From contig NZ_LXYE02000030.1 of NCBI RefSeq assembly GCF_001659685.2, forward strand, positions 1 through 64,000: a stretch of 64,000 nt of DNA, written 5' to 3'. The stretch comes from Labilibacter marinus. GTDB lineage: Bacteria; Bacteroidota; Bacteroidia; Bacteroidales; Marinilabiliaceae. The notes under the pieces are model-generated. The model had not been told where the DNA came from. It did no database searches and worked only from the letters and a program-made list of their open reading frames with translations. A program made the translations under genes and the position numbers. Shown in pieces: positions 35,481 to 45,279 of the stretch (position 1 is the first letter of the stretch; each line of letters opens with the position of its first letter).

Positions 35481-37079
35481 TTAGTTTACTGAACTCAAGA
35501 ATTCTGTAAGATTAACTTCCCGAGTCAAATTCATTTTTTTACGAATTCGGCTTCGGGATGTATTTATACTATCAGAACCAATAGCCATAATATCGGCCAT
35601 ATCCTTGCTCGATAAACCTAACTTGATTAAAGCACACATCTTTAAATCAGTAGCAGAAAGGGAAGGGTATCTGTTCTTTAGAGTAGAATAAAACTCTTGG
35701 TTAATATTCGTAAAGTATAGCTCAAACTCATCCCACTTTTTTGCTTTGTTGGAGTTAATCGAAGATATTAAGTTGGTAACGTTCACTTTGTTCTTCGCAT
35801 CAAAATCCATGGCTTCCAGGTTTCTGCGAATATCGGTTAGTAGAGAGTCTCGCTCAATTAATTGAAGTGCCGAAGTCATCAACTCTTTGTTCTTTAATTT
35901 TAGATCAAGTTGTTGTTGTTTATTTTCAAGTGCTTGTTGTTCTTTTAGTTGTTTAATCTTTCGGGTTCTAATTTTAGATCGGATGATTAAACCTGTAATT
36001 ATTATCGCTAAAATAGCCATGTATATAAAAAGCTTTAAGCGAATTACTTCCTTCTCTTGCTCTAACAGTATCAGTTTTTGTTGATCCAATTTCTCTTGGT
36101 AAGCATCCTTTATTTCAAATAACTCTTTGTTTTTTAGGCTTTTGTTTCCAAATAGGCTATGACTTACTTCCGAAGCCAATCGTGAATAATAATAAGCAGA
36201 ATCATTATGACCCAGATAATGATAACAGCTCGATAATGAATCCAATACTTCTACTTTATTGTCCAGATGGTTTTTAAAAGAATCAATGGCCAATAAACAT
36301 TTTTTTAAGTAAACAGAAGCTAATACATAATTCCCTTTTTTCATGTACAGCTGCCCAAAGTGGTCGAATAACAAACTATTGGAGGGTTTATAAATATTGT
36401 TTTTTTCAATGTTTAGTAGAATGGATTCAGCTTCTTTTAAATAATTATTGGTCAAGTGTAATTCTGCCAGTTGCATTTGCGAATACACAATACCTATTTT
36501 TTGGTCTATTTTTCTATTTTCTTCAATGGCTTTAAGCAATAGCTTTTGCGACGTTTCATAATCCGGCTTTTCATTGGTGATTAGCCAGGCATTTAAAGCA
36601 TATAATTTAGCACGCCATAAGCTTTGCTGTTGTTTATCTTTTAATTCCTCTACCATTAATTCGGCTTCTGCCAGATAGAGGTGAGCCTTTTTAAATTGGT
36701 AAAGAATAACATACAAGGTAGAAATACGATAATTAGCCTCAATCTTTTTTTCTAGGTATGAATGATTTTCAACGAGTGGAAGTAAGGACCAAGCTTCATC
36801 ATACGCTTGTAGGTAATTTCCATTGCCTGAATATAGTTCTATCAAAATAAGTTTGGTGTCTATTATTTCAGCCGTGTCCTGATTTTCTTCAAAGTAAGAT
36901 AAACACTGCTTAAAATTAACTTGTGCTGAGTCTGGGTTTGCGTATCGCAGGTTTACAGACTCCTTAAATAGTTGATGGTAATTTTGAGCATTAACATCAT
37001 ACCTCATTATAAAAAGGAGTACAGTAATTATTATAAAGCACTTGGTTTTGATACCAGTAAACGCCTGTGTTAATTTCAT
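35481..37079 (-). CDS. TPR-transmembrane-LuxR-type regulator
   Basis: A 532-residue membrane protein. An N-terminal hydrophobic segment (about 14-31) is followed by TPR-like helical repeats (about 35-320) on the periplasmic side, a membrane helix (about 350-368), a charged coiled coil (IKQLKEQQALENKQQQLDLK) and a C-terminal LuxR/GerE-like helix-turn-helix (SATDLKMCALIKLGLSSKDM with NTSRSRIRKKMNL). This arrangement is common in Bacteroidota, where it is thought to link envelope signals to transcription. It ends convergently with the mutarotase-like gene and is divergent from the 7TM-AraC gene. Confidence 0.85.
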   Translation of the reverse strand: MKLTQAFTGIKTKCFIIITVLLFIMRYDVNAQNYHQLFKESVNLRYANPDSAQVNFKQCLSYFEENQDTAEIIDTKLILIELYSGNGNYLQAYDEAWSLLPLVENHSYLEKKIEANYRISTLYVILYQFKKAHLYLAEAELMVEELKDKQQQSLWRAKLYALNAWLITNEKPDYETSQKLLLKAIEENRKIDQKIGIVYSQMQLAELHLTNNYLKEAESILLNIEKNNIYKPSNSLLFDHFGQLYMKKGNYVLASVYLKKCLLAIDSFKNHLDNKVEVLDSLSSCYHYLGHNDSAYYYSRLASEVSHSLFGNKSLKNKELFEIKDAYQEKLDQQKLILLEQEKEVIRLKLFIYMAILAIIITGLIIRSKIRTRKIKQLKEQQALENKQQQLDLKLKNKELMTSALQLIERDSLLTDIRRNLEAMDFDAKNKVNVTNLISSINSNKAKKWDEFELYFTNINQEFYSTLKNRYPSLSATDLKMCALIKLGLSSKDMADIMAIGSDSINTSRSRIRKKMNLTREVNLTEFLSSVN

Positions 37080-37299
37080 AGAAACAATCTGTTTTCGCTA
37101 GGCAAATATAAGCTAAGTTTAGCTTTAAATGGGGGATATATTTATGGGTTAATGTTTATTTATTCCGCATAAAGAATTGCAGTGTTTTTTGCATTGATAC
37201 TATTGAATTAGTTTATTAGGTTTGTACAATTGGCATTCACTGTTTTTTATTTTTTACATATAAAAAAGGTGCTTTATAGAATTGCAGATACAAGAATAA

Positions 37300-38655
37300 A
37301 TGATTTTAGAAACACATCGCGAACTTTTTGAATATGTACTGGCACCCTTGGTGTCTGCTCAATTATTTATTACAATTCTATTTTATTTTATCGTAGTACG
37401 AAGACGAATTGCGGCAGATTATAAACTGTATAATTTATTTCTGGTTTCATTTATCATTTTTCTGGTAGGTCGTTTAGGATGGTTTTTTTTAAACGATAAT
37501 AGCGCTATTGTGGTGCTTTATATACGGATGGGTTTATTAATGGGGCTTGGCATTCCCTCGTTATTAATAGCTGCGGCTAAGCAGTCAGGCATTCAACCAA
37601 CAAAGTACTTATATTCTGTACCTTATTCTATTGGTTTATTACTTTCTTTAGCTTATATCATATTTTATGATGCCGGTTCAACCAACTGGTTTTATTCCGA
37701 TAGAATTACGGATTTTATTGGAATTTATCAGCCAATTAATTGGGCGCACAACACGCAGATTGTGGGTGCTTTACTTCAATTGATTATCCCATGTACATGG
37801 CTTATTATTAAAGAAATTAGAAGGAAAAAGCAGCTTAAATTATTGTTGTTTTTGGCTGGAGCTTTTCTTTTTGGAATCACCTTGGTAATTGGTGTAGGAG
37901 CTAAACCTCAGAATATAGGGTTGTATTATATAGGTTCTATACCAACGGGTATCATGTGGATTTGGGCGGTTTTTCTGGACATCAGAGATATGAAAGGTAA
38001 GGTTGGTCTGCTAAAAGAAGAATTACAGTTTTTGCTCCGTTCGGGAATGGGTAGTAAAGCGAACGAGATAAATGCTTTACTGGCTAACCTTGAGGAACTT
38101 TCGCAGGGTAATTTGGATATATATAAAATGCGTATTCGCGAAATCCTGAATATGCTTACCGATACAACCATTGAAGCTGGAGGTAATACAGAAGTGTTGA
38201 TTCAGCGAAATGCAGAACGCGCAAATGCTATCGAGAAAAGTTCGGATACATATCAGGTTAAGGAAATTATAATGAATGAGGCTTTAGAGCTTTCTGAAAT
38301 TATGACAGATATCCCTTTACAGAAAAATACACTCGCCATTGATAAGCTTATTGAGCATTTAAAAAATAACTTTTCAGAGGATTACACCGCAGATGACTTC
38401 GCCAATATTGCTGGACTTAGTAAAGCGCATTTAATGCGAGAGTTTAAGAAAAAAACAGGCTTAACTATCAACCAGTTTCATACTAAATTGAGGGTTGAAC
38501 AAGCCAAAAAACTACTGGCCGAAAATAAAACAGTAGCTAACACAGCTTACCAAGTAGGTTATAACAATCCCAATTATTTTAGTACTGTTTTTAAACGAAT
38601 GGAAGGCTTAAGCCCCCTTGAATTTCAGGATAATAATAAGTTAGATTCAATTTAG
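37300..38655 (+). CDS. Seven-transmembrane AraC-family regulator
   Basis: The 451-residue protein has about seven hydrophobic helices in residues 10-230, a linker, and a C-terminal AraC DNA-binding domain (YTADDFANIAGLSKAHLMRE, VANTAYQVGYNNPNYFSTVF, ending GLSPLEFQ). Integral-membrane AraC proteins of this form occur in Bacteroidota, often next to catabolic genes. It precedes GH105 by 131 bases on the same strand and may regulate the 38787-43359 unit. No ligand can be predicted. Confidence 0.85.
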   Translation: MILETHRELFEYVLAPLVSAQLFITILFYFIVVRRRIAADYKLYNLFLVSFIIFLVGRLGWFFLNDNSAIVVLYIRMGLLMGLGIPSLLIAAAKQSGIQPTKYLYSVPYSIGLLLSLAYIIFYDAGSTNWFYSDRITDFIGIYQPINWAHNTQIVGALLQLIIPCTWLIIKEIRRKKQLKLLLFLAGAFLFGITLVIGVGAKPQNIGLYYIGSIPTGIMWIWAVFLDIRDMKGKVGLLKEELQFLLRSGMGSKANEINALLANLEELSQGNLDIYKMRIREILNMLTDTTIEAGGNTEVLIQRNAERANAIEKSSDTYQVKEIIMNEALELSEIMTDIPLQKNTLAIDKLIEHLKNNFSEDYTADDFANIAGLSKAHLMREFKKKTGLTINQFHTKLRVEQAKKLLAENKTVANTAYQVGYNNPNYFSTVFKRMEGLSPLEFQDNNKLDSI

Positions 38656-38786
38656 AGTGTGTTTGTAAGTTGTTGTTAATCAGAGAGAGCATTATTTTAT
38701 AGATGAACTTAGCATGTTTTTGAAGATACAATAACTAACTTCTCGATAATTTAGTTTTAAAATCATTAAAATTAAATATAGGGAAT

Positions 38787-39929
38787 ATGAGAATGAAAGG
38801 TTCAGTTATGTATGCACTGTTAATTGTAATGGCAATTATTACAATATCCTGTGCTGAAAAACCGCAAAAAATAGCCAATAAATCTGATGTTAAAGATATC
38901 ATTGTTAAAGTAAATGATTATTGGCAAACCAATCATAAAGCAGAGATCAGATCATTTTGGGATCATGCAGCATATCATACGGGTAATATGGCCGCTTATG
39001 AAATAACCCAAAAAGCAGAATATAAAGATTATTCATTAGCGTGGGCCCAACATAACCAATGGAAAGGTGCAAAATCGGATAACAAAGCCGAATGGAAATA
39101 TAAATACGGCGAAACGGATGATTATGTGTTGTTTGGAGATTGGCAGATTTGTTTTCAGACCTATATAGATTTATACAATTTATCAGAGGATAAACAAGAA
39201 GTAATGGTAGCTCGTGCCAAAGAAGTAATGGAGTATAAAATGAGCACTACCAGAAATGATTATTGGTGGTGGGCGGATGGTTTATATATGGTAATGCCAG
39301 TAATGACTAAATTGTACAAACTGACTGGAAATGAGCTATACCTAACTAAACTTCACGAGTATTTCTCTTATGCTAAAAGTATTATGTACGATGAAGAAAC
39401 AGGCTTGTTTTTTCGTGATGCCAGATATGTTTACCCCGAGCATAAGTCGGTAAATGGACTAAAAGATTTTTGGGCTCGTGGCGACGGTTGGGTGTTTGCA
39501 GGTTTAGCTAAAGTACTTCAGGATGTTCCAGAAAACTGGGAGCACAGAGCCTTTTTCGAAGATATTTATAAAAAAATGGCTGTAACACTAAAAGAAGCTC
39601 AACAAACGGAAGGCTACTGGACGCGCAGCATTTTGGATCCTAACCATGCACCAGGACCGGAAACCAGTGGGACCGCATTTTTTACTTTTGGATATCTATG
39701 GGGAATTAATAATGGTCTGCTTTCAGAAAATGATTACCTGCCAGTTGTAACTAAATCATGGAATTATTTAAGCACTACAGCATTAAATGATAATGGTATG
39801 GTGGGGTATATTCAACCGATAGGAGAGCGTGCAATACCTGGACAACAAGTAGATGAAAATTCAACGGCTGATTTTGGTGTAGGTGCTTATTTATTGGCTG
39901 CTTCAGAAATGTATAAATACCTAGACTAA
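38787..39929 (+). CDS. GH105 unsaturated uronyl hydrolase, lipoprotein
   Basis: A 380-residue lipoprotein (lipobox TISC, C22) with the GH88/GH105 (alpha/alpha)6 barrel. WWWADGLYM (160-168) holds the catalytic aspartate (D164), and FWARGDGWVFAGLAKVL and SGTAFFTFGYLWG are typical of GH105. These enzymes act on the 4,5-unsaturated uronic acid left by polysaccharide lyases, releasing it from rhamnose, xylose or similar sugars. Its presence implies that a lyase cuts a uronic-acid-containing chain, though no clear lyase is found here. It is 19 bases from the next gene. Confidence 0.9.
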   Translation: MRMKGSVMYALLIVMAIITISCAEKPQKIANKSDVKDIIVKVNDYWQTNHKAEIRSFWDHAAYHTGNMAAYEITQKAEYKDYSLAWAQHNQWKGAKSDNKAEWKYKYGETDDYVLFGDWQICFQTYIDLYNLSEDKQEVMVARAKEVMEYKMSTTRNDYWWWADGLYMVMPVMTKLYKLTGNELYLTKLHEYFSYAKSIMYDEETGLFFRDARYVYPEHKSVNGLKDFWARGDGWVFAGLAKVLQDVPENWEHRAFFEDIYKKMAVTLKEAQQTEGYWTRSILDPNHAPGPETSGTAFFTFGYLWGINNGLLSENDYLPVVTKSWNYLSTTALNDNGMVGYIQPIGERAIPGQQVDENSTADFGVGAYLLAASEMYKYLD

Positions 39930-39948
39930 CCTATAACGCACAATAATT

Positions 39949-41478
39949 ATGAAAGAATTAATAATACTACTGATTGTATTTTCCGTACAGTTGGGCCTTT
40001 GTAAAGCCCAGAAAAAAATAGAACCAATATTCCAATATAATTTAAGTAATCCAGCTAAGTCCAGCGAATTTAAAACGCATGGTGAAGCACGTGTACTCGA
40101 TTTAAAAGGAAAGAAAGGAATTAATCCAACCAGCATTCATTCTCGTATTGAGTTACTGAAGCATAATCTTAACAAAGACGAGAAAGGTAGTATGGTTATT
40201 TGGGCTTTCTTTTTGGAGGAACTCAATGCGGCGCATCAAACCAAGGCAATGACTTACGATAACGAATCGTGGTTTGTTTATCCTTTAATTTCTGATAACA
40301 AAGAGGTAAGCAACTCAGAGGAATCTAACTTTGGGATGTATTTTTTCGCCGAATGGCATCCTCAGTTTTATGTAAAAATGTACAAAGGTAAATTGTATCC
40401 AACCCGTGTTGATCCTCCGCAAAAAGCTTTTGTAACTTCGGAGCATTTTAGTTTTAAAGCCAATAAATGGTATCAGCTAACTTTTACATGGGATAAAAAG
40501 AAGGAGGACCTCCGATTGTACGCTAATGGAGTGTTGATTGGAACGGATGATAAGTATCATAATGCTTTTCATATAGATGAAATAAATGAAAAGTTGTATA
40601 CTGGTAATCCAAGTATTTGCTATAGCAATATTGATTTCTATAATGAGGAACTATCAGGAGAAGAAGTAGCCGCAATGTATAAAAATGAAGCTCCAGATTT
40701 CGATCAGGAATATATTGATCATTTAAATCATGTTTTTAATGGATATGATGTAAAAGAATTTACTTGGAAACTGGATAATACTTGGACAGAGAAACTTAAT
40801 CTTAAACTTAATGAGCCTAATTTGTTGGATACATTTTATGTTCAAGGTTATCAGGATGCTCCTTCTGTAAGTAAAGATGGTTTATTAATTGAAACGCCTA
40901 ATATACCACAACAAGGTAATACAATAGAGAAACAAGTGTACATGTGGCCCTTGCAACGTTTTGAAGGAGATATTTACATTGAGTATGAATTTAAACCTTT
41001 ACGCGAAGGTGGTTTAAGTTTGCTAATGGCACAGAGTTCAGGAATGAATCGGGAGGATTTTATGAAAGATTACCCTTTACGAACAAACGGAAATATGGGT
41101 ACCGTGTTAGCACAAGGTGTACGTAATTATCATTGGGAGTATTATCGCGAGATGAATGATGTCAGAAACGATGTTGCCTCTGGTGCTTTGGTGAAAAATC
41201 CATATTTCTATCCCTTATCTTATGGATCGTTTAAGGATAATTTGGAGAACAAAGAATGGCATAAGCTTCAATTTTTACAAAGAGGAGATAAAATAATTGG
41301 TGCTATTGATGGTAAAATAATTGTTGAAGGAACAGATAATGCCAATACAAATAATGGTCCTGTACTTAACAGTGGTTATATGGCTATTAGGTGTATGATA
41401 AGAACCAAAATACTGTTCAGAAATTTAAAAGTGTATAATAAAAACGAAGCTTTTAAAGTAGTAAAAACACAAGATTAG
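39949..41478 (+). CDS. Secreted LamG-like / DUF1961 two-domain protein
   Basis: A 509-residue exported protein (signal MKELIILLIVFSVQLGLCKAQ). Residues 25-235 form a concanavalin-like LamG domain (WYQLTFTWDKKKEDLRLYAN, ISNIDFYNEELSGEE-like end of the fold). The C-terminal 230 residues match DUF1961 (GDIYIEYEFKPLREGGLSLL, EWHKLQFLQRGDKIIGAIDG, ILFRNLKVYNK), related to a protein found in rhamnogalacturonan operons. It may bind the glycan or have lyase/hydrolase activity; no catalytic residues are evident. It is followed 6 bases later by the uncharacterised lipoprotein gene. Confidence 0.7.
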   Translation: MKELIILLIVFSVQLGLCKAQKKIEPIFQYNLSNPAKSSEFKTHGEARVLDLKGKKGINPTSIHSRIELLKHNLNKDEKGSMVIWAFFLEELNAAHQTKAMTYDNESWFVYPLISDNKEVSNSEESNFGMYFFAEWHPQFYVKMYKGKLYPTRVDPPQKAFVTSEHFSFKANKWYQLTFTWDKKKEDLRLYANGVLIGTDDKYHNAFHIDEINEKLYTGNPSICYSNIDFYNEELSGEEVAAMYKNEAPDFDQEYIDHLNHVFNGYDVKEFTWKLDNTWTEKLNLKLNEPNLLDTFYVQGYQDAPSVSKDGLLIETPNIPQQGNTIEKQVYMWPLQRFEGDIYIEYEFKPLREGGLSLLMAQSSGMNREDFMKDYPLRTNGNMGTVLAQGVRNYHWEYYREMNDVRNDVASGALVKNPYFYPLSYGSFKDNLENKEWHKLQFLQRGDKIIGAIDGKIIVEGTDNANTNNGPVLNSGYMAIRCMIRTKILFRNLKVYNKNEAFKVVKTQD

Positions 41479-41484
41479 CTTAAG

Positions 41485-43359
41485 ATGAGGAGAATACAAT
41501 TATTCAAAATAGTTACATTTTTATGTCTTTTAGTTGCACTTTCAGCAGGATGCGAAAGAGGTAGTGAAGGAACTAATATTCGCTTTTTAGTTGAACAAGA
41601 TAGTATTGAAACATGGTTATTAAGCGATAAAATAGCAGCATTTACAGAGGGTAGTAAACATGCAGAGCTTAAGAATACAACCGGACTGACAAAAAATGAT
41701 TACCTAAAAGTGATTGAAGGTCAGGTAAAAGTGATGCAAACATATCAGAATGAGAAGGGAGGAATAGTAGACCCAGTTCGTAAAAAGGAGTTGTACTATA
41801 CCACGCCTTGTTATGCACATAGCGTTTCTGTTTTAGCTTCGTCGGGTTATACAAAAGATACTGCGTTAATAGAGAGTGGTATGAAAGCTTTAGATAATGC
41901 TTGTGGTCATCTGAAAAATCAATGGGCACCAGGTAATCATGGCGACTTTTTTACTTGGCCTGTTTTGTTTGCCTATCGTCATCTAAAGAGTTTTGCTGAT
42001 TCTACCCGATTGAAAAACTGGACCGAGAGTATTGCGGGAATTAAGCCAGAAAAGTTTTATGCTTATCATCGTAATTATAGTATGAACTGGAACTTGGTAC
42101 ATGCCGCAGGGGAGTTTCTTAGGTATAAAGAAGGTTTTACCGATGTTCATTACGTTGATACATGTTTGCATCATCAGAAGAAGCATATTACAGCTGAAGG
42201 AATGTATAAGGAGTGGGGAGATCCATTGGCCTATGATTTGTTTTCGAGGCATTACTTGACTGGAATGCTGGCTTTAGGTTATCAGGGAGAGCATTTAGAT
42301 TATTACAGCAATAACATGACAAAAGGTGCCTGGATGTCCTTATTTATGCAATCGCCAACAGGAGAACTTCCAACAGGATATAGAAGTACGCACCACATTT
42401 GGAACGAAGCAGAACAAGCTATGTTGTTTGAAATTTTTGCACAGCAATATAAGTTGGCTGGGCAGGACGGTATTGCAGGTTCTTTTAAAAGAGCAGCCAT
42501 GTTATCTTTACAAAATATAAAAGGATGGATCAGACCCGATGGATCAGGTTATGCGGTAAAGAACAAGTTTCCGATAGAAAAAAGACAAGGCTACGAGAGC
42601 TACACCGCCCATAGTACGTACAATATGCTAGCCACCTCAATGTTAGCGCAGGCCTATGAATTTGCTGCAAATATTGATGAAGGTATTTGTCCGGCAGATA
42701 TGGGTGGATACATTTTACCAGTTAAGTCCTTCCATAAAGTTTTTGCAAGCCTAAACGGAAGCTATATTGAATACGATACTAAAGGTGATCAGAAATACAA
42801 TCCTACAGGAATATTAAGAGTTCACCTAAAAGGAACATCACCACAGCTTGGGCCTTCGGATGGAATAGCAGCTATGTGGAACCAAGAAGGAACAAGTATT
42901 GCTTTGGGACCAAGCTGGCAAAACAATGAGGGAGATTGGATATCTTTGGCTCAGCAAAAAGTAGAACCTACTGAAGTTAAGGTGTTAGAGGAGAGCAAGG
43001 ATAGAGTGGCCTTTAAAGTGGTTTATGTGCTCACTGATTCTGTTAAAATTCAGGAGACTATTTCGATAGAAAATAATGTAGCGTTTGTGAAAGATAGCAT
43101 TGTGGGTGTTAAAGGAAATACCAAGTTAACCTGGCCCATGTTAGTGGATGATGGGGAAACAAAATCAGAAGTAAACTCCAGTGCAAACACTATTCGATTA
43201 ATGAAGGGAAATGAAGGTATACAATTAAAAGTTCTCAGCAAAAGTAAGCCTATAATTCATATTCCTAATCAAACATACAATCATCGAAATGGAATGGCAA
43301 AAGTGGCAGAAATACAGATTGATGGAAATGTAATTGAATATAGTTTATCACTTCCTTAA
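41485..43359 (+). CDS. Lipoprotein with (alpha/alpha)-toroid-like fold, unassigned
   Basis: A 624-residue lipoprotein (lipobox SAGC, C23). Residues from about 60 to 395 are rich in aromatic helices and motifs seen in (alpha/alpha) toroid enzymes (TTPCYAHSVSVLASSG, HRNYSMNWNLVHAAGEFL, YESYTAHSTYNMLATSML). The last 220 residues are predicted beta strands (WPMLVDDGETKSEV), as in heparinase- or GH127-like sandwich domains. I do not recognise a CAZy family. Position in a unit with GH105 and DUF1961 suggests a lyase or glycosidase acting on a uronic-acid glycan, which would supply the missing lyase step. Confidence 0.6.
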   Translation: MRRIQLFKIVTFLCLLVALSAGCERGSEGTNIRFLVEQDSIETWLLSDKIAAFTEGSKHAELKNTTGLTKNDYLKVIEGQVKVMQTYQNEKGGIVDPVRKKELYYTTPCYAHSVSVLASSGYTKDTALIESGMKALDNACGHLKNQWAPGNHGDFFTWPVLFAYRHLKSFADSTRLKNWTESIAGIKPEKFYAYHRNYSMNWNLVHAAGEFLRYKEGFTDVHYVDTCLHHQKKHITAEGMYKEWGDPLAYDLFSRHYLTGMLALGYQGEHLDYYSNNMTKGAWMSLFMQSPTGELPTGYRSTHHIWNEAEQAMLFEIFAQQYKLAGQDGIAGSFKRAAMLSLQNIKGWIRPDGSGYAVKNKFPIEKRQGYESYTAHSTYNMLATSMLAQAYEFAANIDEGICPADMGGYILPVKSFHKVFASLNGSYIEYDTKGDQKYNPTGILRVHLKGTSPQLGPSDGIAAMWNQEGTSIALGPSWQNNEGDWISLAQQKVEPTEVKVLEESKDRVAFKVVYVLTDSVKIQETISIENNVAFVKDSIVGVKGNTKLTWPMLVDDGETKSEVNSSANTIRLMKGNEGIQLKVLSKSKPIIHIPNQTYNHRNGMAKVAEIQIDGNVIEYSLSLP

Positions 43360-43383
43360 CGGTTGAATTAAAGAGAAATAAAA

Positions 43384-43418
43384 GTTTTAGGTGCGAAAAA
43401 TCATATCGCACCTAAAAC
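43384..43418. terminator. Perfect 12-bp hairpin between convergent genes
   Basis: GTTTTAGGTGCG (43384-43395) and CGCACCTAAAAC (43407-43418) pair completely around an 11-base loop. It separates the lipoprotein gene (plus, ends 43359) from the aldo/keto reductase (minus, ends 43434). It should act in both directions, though the T-run is weak. Confidence 0.8.
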
Positions 43419-43433
43419 ATATAATAAACTTTT

Positions 43434-44372
43434 TTAAGCCATTGTATTAAGACGTTCCATCTGCTCTGCAGAAAGCACGATGTCTTTTGCTTCAAGGTTT
43501 TCGTTGAGTTGTTCCATACGGCTAGCGGCAACAATAGGCAATACCTGTGGTACACTATGTAACATCCATGCCAATACCAACTGATTAGAACTACAGTTTT
43601 GCTCTTGCGCAATTTCTTTAAGTGTTTTTAGCTGAGAATCAGCAATAGCACTTTGGTACTGTAAGGGTATTTCAACATCATCTTTAGAGTAAGCTCCCGA
43701 AAGTAAAGGAGAATAGCCCATTAGGGTTAAACCATTGGCCTGACTGTAATCTTCTATTTCAGGAGTAATCAGTAGCTGATTTCCAAATGGAGCCCTTAAG
43801 TTAGGCGATAAATAAGTATGTCTCTGTTGTAAACAGGTAAAAGAGTCCCAACCATTCTGTTGTGCACAGTTACTGGCCTGCTCCAACCTCCACGAAGGAA
43901 AGTTACTGCCTCCAATGTGACGAATCTTTCCTTGTTCTTTTAATAAATTAAATGCCTCCATGCTTTCTTCAATGGGAGTATTTACATCGTAGGCATGCGC
44001 AAAAAACAAATCAATAGTATCAACACCCAAGCGTTTTAAGCTACGCTCACATTCTGAAATTATAACCTCTTTTTTAAGCGTACGCGGAATATCTTCATAA
44101 GGGAAGCCTACTTTTGAAGTAATAAACATATCAGCACGATTATTACGCGCCTTCATCCATTCTCCTAAAAGGAGTTCACTTTCTCCTCCGTTAAAACCCG
44201 GAACCCAACTCGCATATTTATTGGCAGAATCTAAAAAGTTACCGCCTACTTCTACATAACGATCTAGTAATTCAAAACTAGTTTTCTTATCCACTTTAGT
44301 ACCAAAGTACATGGTTCCCATGCCCATGATACTTATTGTTTCTTCCGTTTTACCTAATTGTACCTTTTGCAT
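43434..44372 (-). CDS. Aldo/keto reductase
   Basis: A 312-residue cytoplasmic enzyme with the tetrad D48, Y53, K87 and H126 (NFLDSANKY, TSKVG, FFAHAYD). It is closer to the general YajO/IolS-type group than to the fucose-dehydrogenase-like enzyme at 6974, with which it shares only family motifs. It is the lone minus-strand gene within a plus-strand glycan-enzyme series and is isolated by a perfect hairpin downstream and a 403-base gap upstream. It may oxidise or reduce a released monosaccharide; substrate unknown. Confidence 0.85.
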   Translation of the reverse strand: MQKVQLGKTEETISIMGMGTMYFGTKVDKKTSFELLDRYVEVGGNFLDSANKYASWVPGFNGGESELLLGEWMKARNNRADMFITSKVGFPYEDIPRTLKKEVIISECERSLKRLGVDTIDLFFAHAYDVNTPIEESMEAFNLLKEQGKIRHIGGSNFPSWRLEQASNCAQQNGWDSFTCLQQRHTYLSPNLRAPFGNQLLITPEIEDYSQANGLTLMGYSPLLSGAYSKDDVEIPLQYQSAIADSQLKTLKEIAQEQNCSSNQLVLAWMLHSVPQVLPIVAASRMEQLNENLEAKDIVLSAEQMERLNTMA

Positions 44373-44775
44373 ATCTATAATTTTCTTTCACTTGTATTTG
44401 TTGCCCTTATTTTAACCTGATGGTAACTAAGGGGTATGGTTTTATGACGAAGGCTTTATCCTTCTTAAATTCTTTAGATAACAAAAGTAAACATTACTCT
44501 TTTTAAATGAAAGAGTTCGGAACTTCCAGAATTATTAATCGGCTCTTACAAAAAATGATAGTCTGCTTTTTCGTTAAAACGAGGGGGTAAATTACTGTGT
44601 TTATATATTTCTAATATCAAATAAAGCGATAGTTAAGAGATTTCTCTAAACTTAGCATTCCTTAAATAAAGGTAAGGCAGCTTTAGATCAGATAACAACG
44701 GATCTATTGCAAACATACATATTCAATAAGAAGCTTCAAATGGTTTAAATATTAGTAAATTATAACAAAAACAAT
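44373..44775. other. 403-base intergenic region, no gene
   Basis: This divergent region separates the aldo/keto reductase (minus) from the decayed lipoprotein gene (plus). I see a small GAAGG/CCTTC hairpin near 44449 and AT-rich sequence suitable for promoters on both strands. None of the shared regulatory motifs seen elsewhere (GATGGATTAT, TTGTACTAA, ACGGT repeats) is evident. Confidence 0.5.
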
Positions 44776-45272
44776 ATGAGCAGATTTGTATCACTTATAT
44801 CAATCGCCCTGATTACGGTAATAATTCAATCGTGCGGAGACCAAAAAGTGAAAGATAATGAACAAACCGAAGCTTTCCATTTAAAGAGGGTATGGCTGCA
44901 ATGGTTCTTAAAGATGGAAATGAGCATTTTACGATTCAATATGCCAAAGATGGAGTTAATTTTGAGATAGCTTCTATTGTTGAGTTAATGCCAGGAGCGC
45001 TAGGGCCATATGTTCCTGATGCTTTTAATAGTAATGGAAATGGAAGGGGAATTACCTGGGGCGTTTCTCATTTGGCACCAGCCTTTTCGTGGAAACATGG
45101 GTTAAGTATATTGATGCGTTTCGATTGCGATTTAGGTTTGGATGTTGACGATCCAGAAATGAAGCATCATGAATATTACCGTTTAGATCCTGCCTTTTTC
45201 TATAAGCATGGATTAAGTCAGAAGCAGTATCAACGTATTGAAAAAGAAAATCAAATAAAATCACAAGAATAA
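44776..45272 (+). pseudogene. Decayed lipoprotein gene with frameshift and probable internal deletion
   Basis: The first frame opens with a lipoprotein signal (MSRFVSLISIALITVIIQSC) and runs into a nonsense tail. From about 44883 another frame encodes EGMAAMVLKDGNEHFTIQY and continues with clear coding sense to 45272, ending in a region (LGPYVPDAFNSNGNGRGITW, KHGLSILMRFDCDL) that looks like the C-terminus of a larger secreted protein, possibly a beta-propeller glycosidase. Signal and C-terminal part are joined with no middle. This looks like a deletion plus frameshift; only 7 bases separate it from the intact GH43 gene. Confidence 0.65.
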
Positions 45273-45279
45273 AATAATC

